NCBI RefSeq assembly: GCF_001653565.1
Contig: NZ_LYPB01000049.1
Coordinates: forward strand, 1 to 64,000
Direction of reading: 5' to 3'
Length of the DNA: 64,000 nucleotides
DNA from: Paenibacillus oryzisoli
GTDB taxonomy: Bacteria; Bacillota; Bacilli; Paenibacillales; NBRC-103111
Shown here: positions 31,322 through 40,868 of the stretch, piece after piece
Layout: the number at the start of each line of letters is the position of its first letter
Numbering within the stretch: the first letter of the stretch is position 1
Notes under the pieces: generated by a model
Told to the model about the DNA's origin: nothing
Databases searched by the model: none
What the model saw: the letters and a program-made list of their open reading frames with translations, nothing else
Translations under genes and position numbers: made by a program

Positions 31322-31500
31322 CTCGGCGCGCTGCTCGCGGACGATTCATTTGTGTGCGTATGAGCAACCTTTTGCACCGAAATGCTCCAAACTGGCTTGT
31401 ATCCGTAAAAGTAGTGGAAACTTGTTCAAACCAGCTTGGGAGTACCGCACCTATACGGCAGTCAGAGCGCATTTTTTTCACACAATACGTCCTACTTGTG

Positions 31501-31920
31501 CTAAGCTTCGAAACCGTCGACTAACACCTTAAGTCCGAACAAAAACTCCTCATCCCAATTGACAGCTGTCGTATAGGGCAACAGCCGAACAAAATGGGAA
31601 TAGTGCTCCGCGGACAACGACTTCATATGTGTTGCTGGGGGTTCGCTGGTTGTATCTGCTGATTCAACTGCTTCTGCTCTCGCTGTTAAGCGGTTCTCCT
31701 CTTCGACGAAACTATAGATGTAGTTCTTAATCATACTGGCGAACCACGGAATATGCGGATCACGGAAGCCTGATTGAGCAAATAATCGGTATAGAAACTC
31801 GATATGTGCGCTAACCGTTTGGGACTGCCAGCCATCGTTGCGCTCATGATGGATATCGCATCTCGATAACGATGCAGCACGAGTCGGAAATGGAGCGCCC
31901 ACTCGCGAACTATCTAATTT
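31501..31920 (-). pseudogene. TetR regulator remnant (C-terminal domain only)
   Basis: The minus strand encodes the C-terminal ligand domain of a TetR_C (tetracycline-type) regulator: one frame gives VREWALHFRLVLHRYRDAIS followed by MSATMAGSPKRLAH, and after a frameshift near 31800 the next gives IEFLYRLFAQSGFRDPHIPW to FGLKVLVDGFEA. The N-terminal HTH is missing; the sequence upstream is the promoter region of the divergent VOC gene. The gene is therefore broken. Confidence 0.75.
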
Positions 31921-31997
31921 CCAACATTTGACGTGCTAATTTACGATCCATTATGATAGGAGGAGTACTACCAATAACTCATTGAGGTGATTCTATC

Positions 31998-32411
31998 GTG
32001 GCCATTCAATCAGATAAAATTTTCGTTAATTTACCTGTAAAAGATTTGGACAAGTCGGTCGCTTTCTTTACTTCTATGGGATTCACCTTCAACCCTCAGT
32101 TTACGGATGAAAATGCAACCTGCATGGTGATCAGCGAACACATCTATGTCATGCTTTTGGTCGAGAAGTATTTCCAAACCTTTACGAAAAAACAAATTTC
32201 CGATGCTACGAAAACGACTGAAGTACTCGTTGCTTTAAGCTTCTCTAGTCGTGAAGAAGTCAACGAACTCATCGAAAAAGCCGTAGCCGCTGGAGGTACA
32301 CTTTATAGTGACCCTAACGATCTCGGTTTCATGTATCAGCACAGCTTCCAAGATCTTGACGGCCATCAATGGGAACTATTCTGGATGGATCCGAACGCTG
32401 CGAATCAATAA
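31998..32411 (+). CDS. VOC-family glyoxalase/bleomycin-resistance-like protein
   Basis: A 137-residue VOC protein: FVNLPVKDLDKSVAFFTSMG, then FTDENATCMVISEHIYVMLL, and C-terminal FQDLDGHQWELFWMD with the metal Glu. This is the YURAN-like/glyoxalase subgroup, typical of small-molecule isomerases or detoxification proteins; no substrate is shown. The start is GTG at 31998, six bases after GAGGTG. Divergent from the TetR remnant, which may once have controlled it (inference). Confidence 0.88.
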   Translation: MAIQSDKIFVNLPVKDLDKSVAFFTSMGFTFNPQFTDENATCMVISEHIYVMLLVEKYFQTFTKKQISDATKTTEVLVALSFSSREEVNELIEKAVAAGGTLYSDPNDLGFMYQHSFQDLDGHQWELFWMDPNAANQ

Positions 32412-32417
32412 GCATAC

Positions 32418-32453
32418 CCGAGGTAGTGAGAATCTCTCACGCCTCTTTTTTTT
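32418..32453 (+). terminator. Terminator after glyoxalase-like gene
   Basis: Stem GAGGTAGTGAGA / TCTCACGCCTC with one bulge, followed by eight Ts. Confidence 0.85.
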
Positions 32454-32484
32454 GCCTATCTGCCTACTGTCTTCCCCTCTTCTG

Positions 32485-32505
32485 TCTGTTGTCTGTTGTC
32501 TGTTG
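32485..32505 (+). repeat. Three-copy heptamer repeat
   Basis: TCTGTTG is repeated three times without change. It lies in the gene-free 250 bases before the sensor kinase gene and could vary by slippage. Confidence 0.75.
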
Positions 32506-32663
32506 TCTCCCACCTGCATTCCCAACAATTGACCAAGCATATTCTTTGTTTTATACGGCATATTCTTTGAAATACCACGTTGCTGCCTTCTCTCTCTAGC
32601 AGGATAACTATCGTCCATTGTATGATAGAGGGGATTCCTAATCCTAGAAGTTGAGGGCATGGT

Positions 32664-34460
32664 GTGACATCGATGAAACTTCGCAGTCCAATCAAGACTT
32701 TGCGCGGAAAGATTCTGATCTCCTTATTTTTCCTGATTATCCTTCCCGTTGTGACCATTCTCTATCGATTCTATAAGTCCTCAGAAGATATTGTGCAAAT
32801 TGGGCTCGACCAATCCAATCAAGCCGCCGTCTCCCAGAAAGCAACAGCCATGAACGAGATGGCCGTTCGTATGATTACTGCTTCCAGTCTGATTATTAAT
32901 GATCCAGAAACAGAGAAATTCCTAAAAGAACCTGCGGACTGGTCGAATAATTATCTCTCTTTCATTCAGCTCACGAACCTGCACAAGAAAATGTCCAACG
33001 TCAAAGATCTGCTTCTCGACAGTACTACACAGCTTGGATTGTACGACAACAGAGGATTTACACATACCACATGGTCTGCCGTTACCCCAACGAACGTTGA
33101 AACATTCTATAAGGAAAGTTGGTATGAACCAACGCTTAAACGCAATGGCTTCCCTTACTGGACGGTTCCCTACTCACTTCCTTCCTCTACTGCCAAGCAA
33201 GATCTAGTCGTCATGACAAGACAAATTAATGGCGAATATACGAGTAACTATGGTGTCTTTTTCATAAGCGTACCTATTCCCGTTTTCTTCTATCCGAACG
33301 CCGAAATCCAACGCCAACAAGCTTCAGGTATAACCTCTGCACTCATCGATGAAAATCAAAAGCTCTTAATTGGTGATCAAGCGGCCGCAGAATTGTTAGC
33401 CAATCATGCCCTTCAGAATGTTCGTACCAACGCAAATGGCATTCAAGAAGTGAAAATCAAAGACCACGTCTATTTTATGAATGACGCTTACGTACCACAA
33501 TTAGGTTGGCGGCTAGTCCAATTTATGAATCAGAAGGATTTTGCTACACAGCTTAGTCGGGAAAAAGACAAATCCATCACTTGGGTTGTCGCCTGGTTCC
33601 TTCTATTTGCCATCGCTTTCATTGTTCTCATGCTTCGTGTAACGAGTCCCTTCAAACAATTGGCCAAATCCATGACCAAGGTGGGCAAAGGGGAATTTAA
33701 TACGCTGGTTACGATAAAAGGCGAAGACGAGATTGCCATGCTCGGCAATTACTTCAATCGCATGGTACTGCATCTGCAAGATCTCATCTCAGATCTATAT
33801 GATGAGCAGCGGCGCAAGCAGAAAGCTCAGTTTCAGGCGCTTCAAGCCCAAATTAATCCGCATTTTCTACTGAACACTCTTAATTCCATTAAATGGATGG
33901 CATTGCTCTCTGGCGCTGATCATATCAGTGAAATGATTACCAAACTGGGGAAATTGTTGAATTTCACTATGCGGAATGAACAAGAATTCGTCACGTTGCA
34001 AGAAGAACTTGACTATTTACAGGTCTACCTTTCACTCCAGGAAATTCGGTATCATGATCAGATCACGTTTACCTATCGTATTCCTGAAGCACTGCTCGAT
34101 TGTGAAGTGTTGAAATTCACGCTGCAGCCTGCCGTAGAGAACAGCATAATTCATGGCAATCGGTTCCCGCTTCTTATCGAACTTCAAGCTGAAGAGGTAG
34201 GCGGCCATCTGCATATTGTGATGCAGGATAACGGTGTAGGCATGAGTATGGAGATGATTGAGCAGGTCGAATCTTCGCTGAATCAGCCTCACGCAAAGTT
34301 CAGCGGTATCGGCATACGCAATGTTAACGAACGAATCAAGCTCCACTTTGGCATGCAGTACGGCATGCATATCTCAAGTGTAGAAGGCGAAGGAGTCCGA
34401 CTACGATTGATACTGCCTTTGAAAAGGAGGAATACAGATGCTGAGAATTCTGATCGTTGA
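32664..34460 (+). CDS. YesM-type sensor histidine kinase
   Basis: A 598-residue membrane kinase of the family-7 (YesM) type: two transmembrane helices (about residues 18-38 and 305-325) around a large extracellular sensing domain, a HAMP segment after helix 2, then the phosphoacceptor box NPHFLLNTLNSIKWMALL (His near residue 399), and an HATPase domain with LQPAVENSIIHG (N box), DNGVGM (G1) and GIGIRNVNERI (G2). The start is GTG at 32664, six bases after GAGGG. The response regulator gene overlaps its 3' end by 23 bases. It likely senses an extracellular sugar and switches on the ABC importer genes downstream. Confidence 0.93.
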   Translation: MTSMKLRSPIKTLRGKILISLFFLIILPVVTILYRFYKSSEDIVQIGLDQSNQAAVSQKATAMNEMAVRMITASSLIINDPETEKFLKEPADWSNNYLSFIQLTNLHKKMSNVKDLLLDSTTQLGLYDNRGFTHTTWSAVTPTNVETFYKESWYEPTLKRNGFPYWTVPYSLPSSTAKQDLVVMTRQINGEYTSNYGVFFISVPIPVFFYPNAEIQRQQASGITSALIDENQKLLIGDQAAAELLANHALQNVRTNANGIQEVKIKDHVYFMNDAYVPQLGWRLVQFMNQKDFATQLSREKDKSITWVVAWFLLFAIAFIVLMLRVTSPFKQLAKSMTKVGKGEFNTLVTIKGEDEIAMLGNYFNRMVLHLQDLISDLYDEQRRKQKAQFQALQAQINPHFLLNTLNSIKWMALLSGADHISEMITKLGKLLNFTMRNEQEFVTLQEELDYLQVYLSLQEIRYHDQITFTYRIPEALLDCEVLKFTLQPAVENSIIHGNRFPLLIELQAEEVGGHLHIVMQDNGVGMSMEMIEQVESSLNQPHAKFSGIGIRNVNERIKLHFGMQYGMHISSVEGEGVRLRLILPLKRRNTDAENSDR

Positions 34461-36039
34461 CGATGAAATCCTTGTACGTATCGGCCTCAAAACAATCATC
34501 CCTAGAGATAACGAAGAGTTCCAGGTTATTGGCGAAGCTGCTAATGGATTGGAGGCTTTGAAAATATTAGAATCACAGGCCTGCGATGTTGTACTAACCG
34601 ATATTCGTATGCCCGAGATGGATGGCCTGGAATTATTGCGACAAATTCGGGAACGCTGGCCAGCGATCCCCTGTCTTATTTTATCCAACCATAACGACTT
34701 CAACTATGTTCAACAGGCCTTACGTCTAGGCGCCATTGAATATGTCACGAAACTAGAAATAAACCCCTCCGAGCTAATGGAGAAGCTGCGCGCAATCCGG
34801 GATCAATTGGATAAAGAGAAACAAGGCCAGAATGCACGAACACAACTCGAGCAGAAAGTGAATCAATACAGCAATGAGGTCAAAGAAAAACGGTTGCGCG
34901 AGCTCCTCCAAGGCCATGTTTCTCGTGGGGAAATCGAACAAGTATGGCATGAGTTCCAATTGGATTTATTCTCAGCGCCTTTAACCGCAGCCGTGATCCA
35001 GATCGATGCCTACGAGGAATTAACGCAGAATAATCGCTTCCAAAGCGATCGACTTTTGACATATACAGTGAAAAATGTTCTCAATGAGATTCTCAAGAAA
35101 TATGGCAATGGAGAGCTGGTTGAGATGGCAGTTGGGAAGTTCTGCGTCCTGACAGGCCAAATGAACACGAACATGCTAGTAGAAATGCAGAATGCCGTTC
35201 AGGTTTTCCTAAAAATTTCATTGGCTATTGGTGTTTCCCCCTCCTACGAGGATACCTTTGCCCTTCATCCCGCTTATGAAAAAGCAGATCACGCCTTGAG
35301 CTACCGGTTCTACTATGGGGATTCATGCATCGTTCACTATGATCAATTACAGGCTGCACCTCCAACGTTATCTGAGCCATGGCAGGAAGAAGAATGGACG
35401 AAACGGATTGAAGAAGGTGACGAAATCGGCTTGCGTGAGAAGATTATGGCATGGACAGAGGAACTCTGCCGCAATAAGCAGATTCCTCCCGCCCTTTTGC
35501 GAGAGCAGTGGCTGCGTTTGCTTCATATTTTCGCACGTTGCTTGAAGGCAGATGGCGGCGATATTTACTCCGTTACTCTGCATGAGCAGCAATATCCGTA
35601 TCATGTCATTCGCAACGCTGAAACCGTACAGGCATTATCCAACTGGTTCATCGGGTGGCTCCCTGTCTTCCTAGCCTACAAGCGTGAACATGGTAAGGAG
35701 AAGTTCCGACCTGAGATTCAAATCGTGATTCGGCAAATTATGGAGAAATACAATTTACCTCTCAAAGTAGCTGATTTGGCTAGTACCGTTGGGTATACGG
35801 AGAATTATTTGAGCATTTTGTTCAAAAAAGAAACCGGCAAAACCATCACTGATTATATGACCAATGTTCGAATGAAAAATGCCCGCGAGCTGCTCAAGAA
35901 TCCAGATTATAAGATTTTCGAAATCTCTGAGCTCATTGGGTATGCCGACCCCAACCATTTCAGCCGGAGCTTTAAGCAAATGGAAGGCATGTACCCTACC
36001 GAATTTCGAAAGCTAGTCTTCGGTCACCGAACATCATAG
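34438..36039 (+). CDS. YesN-type AraC response regulator
   Basis: A 533-residue regulator: receiver domain (residues 1-120) with the acidic pair VDDE, phosphoacceptor D55 in VVLTDIRMPEMDG and Lys in YVTKLEI, a long coiled-coil/helical linker, and a C-terminal AraC HTH (YNLPLKVADLASTVGYTENY then LSILFKKETGKTITDYM and FEISELIGYADPNHFSRSFK). The reading frame overlaps the kinase gene. AAAGGAGG precedes the ATG at 34438. It is the cognate regulator of the kinase and probably activates the solute-binding protein gene 90 bases downstream. Confidence 0.94.
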   Translation: MLRILIVDDEILVRIGLKTIIPRDNEEFQVIGEAANGLEALKILESQACDVVLTDIRMPEMDGLELLRQIRERWPAIPCLILSNHNDFNYVQQALRLGAIEYVTKLEINPSELMEKLRAIRDQLDKEKQGQNARTQLEQKVNQYSNEVKEKRLRELLQGHVSRGEIEQVWHEFQLDLFSAPLTAAVIQIDAYEELTQNNRFQSDRLLTYTVKNVLNEILKKYGNGELVEMAVGKFCVLTGQMNTNMLVEMQNAVQVFLKISLAIGVSPSYEDTFALHPAYEKADHALSYRFYYGDSCIVHYDQLQAAPPTLSEPWQEEEWTKRIEEGDEIGLREKIMAWTEELCRNKQIPPALLREQWLRLLHIFARCLKADGGDIYSVTLHEQQYPYHVIRNAETVQALSNWFIGWLPVFLAYKREHGKEKFRPEIQIVIRQIMEKYNLPLKVADLASTVGYTENYLSILFKKETGKTITDYMTNVRMKNARELLKNPDYKIFEISELIGYADPNHFSRSFKQMEGMYPTEFRKLVFGHRTS

Positions 36040-36128
36040 AATAATGCTTACTTCGTAAAGAATACTCCGTGTCTTTTTGGGAAAATTTGCATTACGATTT
36101 ACTTACCAAAAGAAAAGGGGATGAACAA

Positions 36129-37496
36129 ATGAAAAAAGTATTTGGCATGGGGGCATCAATCGCCCTTGCTGTAAGCGTTCTCGTAACCGGTTGCTCCAAA
36201 ACACCTGAAGCTTCACCTTCTGCTGCTGCGTCCGTCGCACCTGCCGCAACAACAGCAGCTCCAACACCTGAAACACAGAAACCTGTTACCCTTAAATTCT
36301 GGGGAGGCGTTCCGCCAGAAAGCGGACCACAAGATGCCGTTGATGCTTGGAATAAAGCGAATCCTACAATTAAGGTCGAATATACACGCTATGTGAATGA
36401 CGACCCAGGCAACCTGAAACTCGAAACCGCCCTTCTCTCTAATACAGATGCACCTGATATTTACATGAACTACGGTGATGCCTATATGACGAAACGCCAA
36501 GCGGCTGGCATGGCGGAACCTTTGGATGATCTAATCGCCAAAGCCGGCTTTGATGTGGAGGGCATTATCGGAGCAGCGAACATTAAGAAATTCGCAGACA
36601 GTAAATATTATTATCTTCCTGCTAACAAGAACGTAGGCGCTGTCCTTTTCAATATGAAAGCCTTAGATGCAGCAGGTGAGAAGCTCCCTACGGCATGGAC
36701 ATGGGATGATTTCAGTGCAATGGCCACCAAGCTTAACAAAGGAGATATGAAGGGTACCATGCTAGATCCAGCTTTGAGTTGGTTTGGTGATACCGTTCTA
36801 CAAACAGCCAAAGCACAAGACTGGGTGATCGCAGCTGACGGCACATCCAATTTCAACAGCCCTGCCGTGAAAAAAGGTTTGGAAATGCAAAAGAGTTTGG
36901 AAGATAAGGGCATCATGATGAAATATTCCGAAGCTGTTGCTGGTAAAATTACCGTACAAAATGAGCTTCTAACAAGTAAAGCAGCCATGTCTGCTTCCGC
37001 TATTTACATCATCCGCTATATCAAAGACATCAAGAGCTTCCCACATGATTTCAAAGTCGGTTTTGCTCCTTATCCGCAATTTACGGCTGGCAGCAATATT
37101 AATCCAGGTGGCGGTATGGGCGATTACATGTCCATTAATAAAAACAGTAAAAACAAAGAAGCTGCTTTTAAATTCATCTCCTGGTATTTACAAGAAGGTA
37201 ATATGTCTATGGTTCCAGGCGGCCGGATCCCTACGAACAAAAAAGCCGATGCTGGTAAAATCGCCTCCATCCTCATTGGAGATGCGAAGGATCTGATTGA
37301 CGAAGCTTCCTTGAAGGCGCTATTGGCTGGCAACTATACCTTCCCAACCTCCTACAACGTGCCTGTTCCAACTGAACTTAGAGCTATCTTTAAAGATGAG
37401 ATGGAGAAATATTTGCTTGGTGCTCAATCCATTGACAAAGCTATAGAAACGATGAAAACGCGTGCCGATACGACGATTAAAGGCGCCAAAAAATAA
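36129..37496 (+). CDS. Sugar ABC transporter substrate-binding lipoprotein
   Basis: A 455-residue extracellular solute-binding protein family 1 lipoprotein. The signal peptide ends in a lipobox (VSVLVTGC) at residue 20, followed by an Ala/Pro/Thr linker and the family-1 fold (VTLKFWGGVPPESGPQDAVD, WTWDDFSAMATKLN, MVPGGRIPTNKKA). AAAGGGG lies before the ATG at 36129. First gene of an importer operon with two permease genes. The ligand is probably an oligosaccharide (inference from family and from YesM/YesN control). Confidence 0.93.
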   Translation: MKKVFGMGASIALAVSVLVTGCSKTPEASPSAAASVAPAATTAAPTPETQKPVTLKFWGGVPPESGPQDAVDAWNKANPTIKVEYTRYVNDDPGNLKLETALLSNTDAPDIYMNYGDAYMTKRQAAGMAEPLDDLIAKAGFDVEGIIGAANIKKFADSKYYYLPANKNVGAVLFNMKALDAAGEKLPTAWTWDDFSAMATKLNKGDMKGTMLDPALSWFGDTVLQTAKAQDWVIAADGTSNFNSPAVKKGLEMQKSLEDKGIMMKYSEAVAGKITVQNELLTSKAAMSASAIYIIRYIKDIKSFPHDFKVGFAPYPQFTAGSNINPGGGMGDYMSINKNSKNKEAAFKFISWYLQEGNMSMVPGGRIPTNKKADAGKIASILIGDAKDLIDEASLKALLAGNYTFPTSYNVPVPTELRAIFKDEMEKYLLGAQSIDKAIETMKTRADTTIKGAKK

Positions 37497-37642
37497 TACG
37501 TAACACGCTGAAAACCTCTAGCATCTTCTTGCTGGAGGTTTTTCAATGAAACTACAGAAAGGGTCACGTTCACGCTATGGGAATTCTCTTCCTCGCTTGG
37601 TAAAGTTACGTTAACACATGATTTGGAAAGGGTGGCTTACGA

Positions 37643-38548
37643 ATGAAAAGAAACTTCTGGCATAACGCCAAATTCAGGGAAAACCTCGCTGGCTACCTAT
37701 TCATTTTGCCCAACTTCTCGGGGTACCTCATCTTTATATTGCTGCCGATTTTATTCAGTCTGTACCTTGTATTCGTGGATTGGGAGTATCTCAAAGGGTT
37801 CGCGGGAATCGAATGGGTTGGCTTAGATAATTTCAAAGCGCTGGGCAGCGATCCGAAATTCGTGAAAGCGCTGAAAAACAACTTAATTTTCACCTTGGTC
37901 AGCGTTCCCGCTTCCATCCTCATAGGGCTCCTGTTTGCTGTCGTTCTGAACAAGTATGTGTTCTTCAAGCAAACATTACGTACGTTGATCTTCCTGCCCT
38001 ACGTCAGTTCGCTCGTTGCAGTATCCGTCATTTGGAGCATTATGTACCGTGCTTCCGATGGTCCAATTAACCAAGTGTTGAGATCCGTTGGCATTGATCA
38101 TCCCCCAGGCTGGTTGTCGAGCCCAAATTCAGCTTTATTTGCAATTATCATCATGCAGGTATGGGTAACGATTGGGTATGCGATGGTCATTTACTTAGCT
38201 GGACTGCAAGGCATTTCCAAAGATTTGTACGAGGCTTCCGATATTGACGGCGCTTCGAAAGTACGCCAGTTTTTCCAAATCACCATTCCGATGCTCACAC
38301 CAACTACCTTTCTCGTTGCCATTACTCTCATTATCGGCTCCTTCCAGATCTTCGGACCCGTCAACATTATGACACAGGGCGGTCCTATTGATTCGACGAT
38401 GGTGTTATCCTATCACATCTACTTACTTGCATTCCGATTCTACAAAATGGGCTATGCCGCTACAGTCTCTTGGGTGTTATTCGCCATCATCTTCGTCGTC
38501 ACCATCATTCAATGGCAAAGCCAGAAACGTTGGCAGCAGCACTTCTAA
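37643..38548 (+). CDS. Sugar ABC transporter permease (MalF-like)
   Basis: A 301-residue membrane permease with six predicted helices. It begins with the conserved LAGYLFILPNFSGYLIFILL and has the EAA loop EASDIDGASKVRQFFQITIP, which contacts the ATPase. GGAAAGGGTGG lies before the ATG at 37643. The partner permease starts 20 bases after its stop. No ATPase gene follows; such importers in Bacillales usually share a generic MsmX-type ATPase encoded elsewhere. Confidence 0.93.
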   Translation: MKRNFWHNAKFRENLAGYLFILPNFSGYLIFILLPILFSLYLVFVDWEYLKGFAGIEWVGLDNFKALGSDPKFVKALKNNLIFTLVSVPASILIGLLFAVVLNKYVFFKQTLRTLIFLPYVSSLVAVSVIWSIMYRASDGPINQVLRSVGIDHPPGWLSSPNSALFAIIIMQVWVTIGYAMVIYLAGLQGISKDLYEASDIDGASKVRQFFQITIPMLTPTTFLVAITLIIGSFQIFGPVNIMTQGGPIDSTMVLSYHIYLLAFRFYKMGYAATVSWVLFAIIFVVTIIQWQSQKRWQQHF

Positions 38549-38568
38549 TTGGAAAGGAGATTCTCCCT

Positions 38569-39453
38569 ATGGAAACTACTATTGTATCTACGCAATCCAC
38601 GCGAAAAATAGCCATTGCCAACATGAGAAAGGGCAGTTTCTGGCTTAAGCTTTTCGTTACCCTCCTCCTAGGCGCGATCTCCATCGTGATGATTCTGCCT
38701 TTCCTATGGATGATATCGACTTCCTTCAAAATTAATGGCGACGTATTCACATATCCGATTGATTGGATTCCGAATACATGGCATTTTGAGAATTATAAGA
38801 AAGTCTGGGCAGGCGCAGATCCCTTCTATTTATTCTATTGGAACTCGATCAAAATCACGGGCATTACGGTTGTAGGTAATCTATTGACGAGTTCCATGGC
38901 TGGCTATGCGTTTGCCAAAATACGCTTCAAAGGCCGTAACTTCCTGTTTCTGCTCTATTTATCTACGATGATGATTCCAGGTCAGGTTTTACTTGTCCCT
39001 CGCTTCATCTTGTTCGATCAGTTACAGTTGATTAACACACATGCCTCTATCATTTTACCAGGTTTATTTTGGGTATTCGGCACGTTCTTGATGCGTCAGT
39101 TTTTCAGTACCATCCCAGGTGAACTGTTGGAGTCGGGGCGCGTTGATGGCGCTAGTTACTGGCGGACATTCTGGCAAATTTGTTTACCATTAACCAAACC
39201 TGCATTAGTCACACTCTTAATCCTTTCCTTTACTTGGCACTGGAACGAATATGAGAACCCGCTTATCATGCTGCGAGAGAAAGAATTATACACCATACCA
39301 CTTGGCTTAACGAGTTACGTAGAGGAGTTTGGTACGAATTATGTGCTCACCATGGCAGCTTCCGTTTCTGGGCTTGTTCCCTTGCTCATCGTCGTAGCCG
39401 TTTGTCAGAAATGGTTCGTAGAGGGAATTGCAAGCTCGGGATTGAAAGGCTGA
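38569..39453 (+). CDS. Sugar ABC transporter permease (MalG-like)
   Basis: A 294-residue permease of the CUT1 family: a cytoplasmic N-terminus, six helices, and the EAA loop ESGRVDGASYWRTFWQICLP followed by LTKPALVTLLIL. The ATG at 38569 follows GGAAAGGAG; the longer open frame upstream overlaps the previous gene and is not used. It ends the importer operon; a strong terminator follows. Confidence 0.93.
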   Translation: METTIVSTQSTRKIAIANMRKGSFWLKLFVTLLLGAISIVMILPFLWMISTSFKINGDVFTYPIDWIPNTWHFENYKKVWAGADPFYLFYWNSIKITGITVVGNLLTSSMAGYAFAKIRFKGRNFLFLLYLSTMMIPGQVLLVPRFILFDQLQLINTHASIILPGLFWVFGTFLMRQFFSTIPGELLESGRVDGASYWRTFWQICLPLTKPALVTLLILSFTWHWNEYENPLIMLREKELYTIPLGLTSYVEEFGTNYVLTMAASVSGLVPLLIVVAVCQKWFVEGIASSGLKG

Positions 39454-39462
39454 CCTCACATG

Positions 39463-39506
39463 TAAAAGGCTATCTTCGTAGACCTACTACGGAGATAGCC
39501 TTTTGC
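39463..39506. terminator. Bidirectional terminator between importer operon and bicupin gene
   Basis: Stem AAAAGGCTATCTTCGTAG / CTACGGAGATAGCCTTTT with loop ACCTA. Convergent genes on both sides share it. Confidence 0.92.
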
Positions 39507-39510
39507 GTGC

Positions 39511-40701
39511 CTATTTCGGGTAATAAGAGAATCCCGGATATTTGACGACTGGCCATTTTTCCTTCCGCAGCGCATTCAATACCTCTTGGCCGACATTCAG
39601 ATTCGTACTAACTAGCTCGCGAGGCGTCAGCGCCATCCATTGGTTTAAGGACACATCCTCAAACCGATCACTCTTGAACATTTCCAAAAACCATAGGGAT
39701 TGCGTACCGGTATTCTGTATATAATGTCCCAGTGCAAATGGCACATAACCAACATCACCAGCACGATAATCGAACGTACGCGCATTGCCATCACCAGCGA
39801 AAACGGTCATACGCCCCTGACCAGTCAGATAGTACTGCCATTCATCATTATTCGGATGCCAATGCAACTCTCTCATTCCGCCAGGTTCTATCTCAACAAG
39901 CGCTGCAGCAATATTTTTGGATATCGGAAAATTGGTAGAGTCTACTATTCTAACACTGCCGCCTGGCGTTTTAATCGGAGTTTGAGCGAGCAGTTGATGC
40001 TTAAAGCTTAGGGGGATCGTTCCATAAGGGGACTGTACCTTCTGGCTATCAATGGGACCAGGAACCTTGTCTTGATAGATGTAGACTTGCTCTTTGGGAA
40101 TGTTGTTAAAAACACCGATAGGAACCCCAAAATTAGCAGATAGCACATCTTTCGGGGTTCGTGAAAACCAATCGGAGATAGATATCGTATTCAAATCCGA
40201 GAAGTTTCCATCATCGAATACAAGCAAGAATTCACAGTGCTCTAACCCCTGAATGGAGTGTGGAAGTCCCGGCGGGAAATACCAAAGATCCCCTGGACCT
40301 ACATCGGCAATAAAATTCCGTCCCTCTTGGTCAATTGATGTAATTCGAGCTGAGCCTAATATCATGTAAGACCATTCTGCTTGTTGGTGCCAATGCAATT
40401 CGCGAACGCCACCAGGTGTCAAACTCATGTTTACCCCTGCCATCGTTGTCGCTATGGGTAATTCCCTGACCGTGACTTCTCGTGACCAACCCCCGAAATT
40501 CAATTTCATCGATGTGTCTGAGAAAGAGAATTTCAAATTCGGAAGCAAGCCAGAATCTGTTATTGGCGGAACCAGCATGTTAGGATTTTCCATATCCCGC
40601 ATAATATCCCGCGGACCCGTATCCATCCCGCCAGCCCCATCAGGTCGAATCGGCTGTGGCACATTGCCGTACATACCGTGATTCCTATTCGGAGTATCCA
40701 T
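39511..40701 (-). CDS. oxdD: Bicupin oxalate decarboxylase (OxdC/OxdD family)
   Basis: A 396-residue protein with two cupin domains. Both Mn sites are intact: HWHQQAEW with PPGLPHS in the N-terminal domain (about residue 103), and HWHPNNDEW with PFALGHY in the C-terminal one (about residue 279); the conserved Arg before each HWH is present. In Bacillus subtilis OxdC the active-site lid is SENST with catalytic Glu162; here the aligned segment is SDLNT, so the Glu is Asp. There is no signal peptide. The ATG at 40701 is 8 bases after AGGAG. Oxalate decarboxylation gives formate and CO2; OxdD is a spore protein in Bacillus. The adjacent germination operon, divergent from it, fits a sporulation setting. 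Symbol is a family guess. Confidence 0.87.
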   Translation of the reverse strand: MDTPNRNHGMYGNVPQPIRPDGAGGMDTGPRDIMRDMENPNMLVPPITDSGLLPNLKFSFSDTSMKLNFGGWSREVTVRELPIATTMAGVNMSLTPGGVRELHWHQQAEWSYMILGSARITSIDQEGRNFIADVGPGDLWYFPPGLPHSIQGLEHCEFLLVFDDGNFSDLNTISISDWFSRTPKDVLSANFGVPIGVFNNIPKEQVYIYQDKVPGPIDSQKVQSPYGTIPLSFKHQLLAQTPIKTPGGSVRIVDSTNFPISKNIAAALVEIEPGGMRELHWHPNNDEWQYYLTGQGRMTVFAGDGNARTFDYRAGDVGYVPFALGHYIQNTGTQSLWFLEMFKSDRFEDVSLNQWMALTPRELVSTNLNVGQEVLNALRKEKWPVVKYPGFSYYPK

Positions 40702-40868
40702 GTGGTCATCTCCTCTCCATATAGGTGAATTACGTTGCAACTCATCTTAATTGATATATGAGAAGATTTCAGTGTTCATTACTTTATCATCACCGAACCA
40801 CACATAATTCCCCTGCAAATTGGAATAATAAACCTGCACACCCAACAAATATTAGAAGGAAATTTTGT

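Noticed and set aside
31218..31481. 87-codon minus-strand ORF between two genes
   Set aside because: It crosses the terminator of the VOC gene and the palindrome island; composition is not protein-like.
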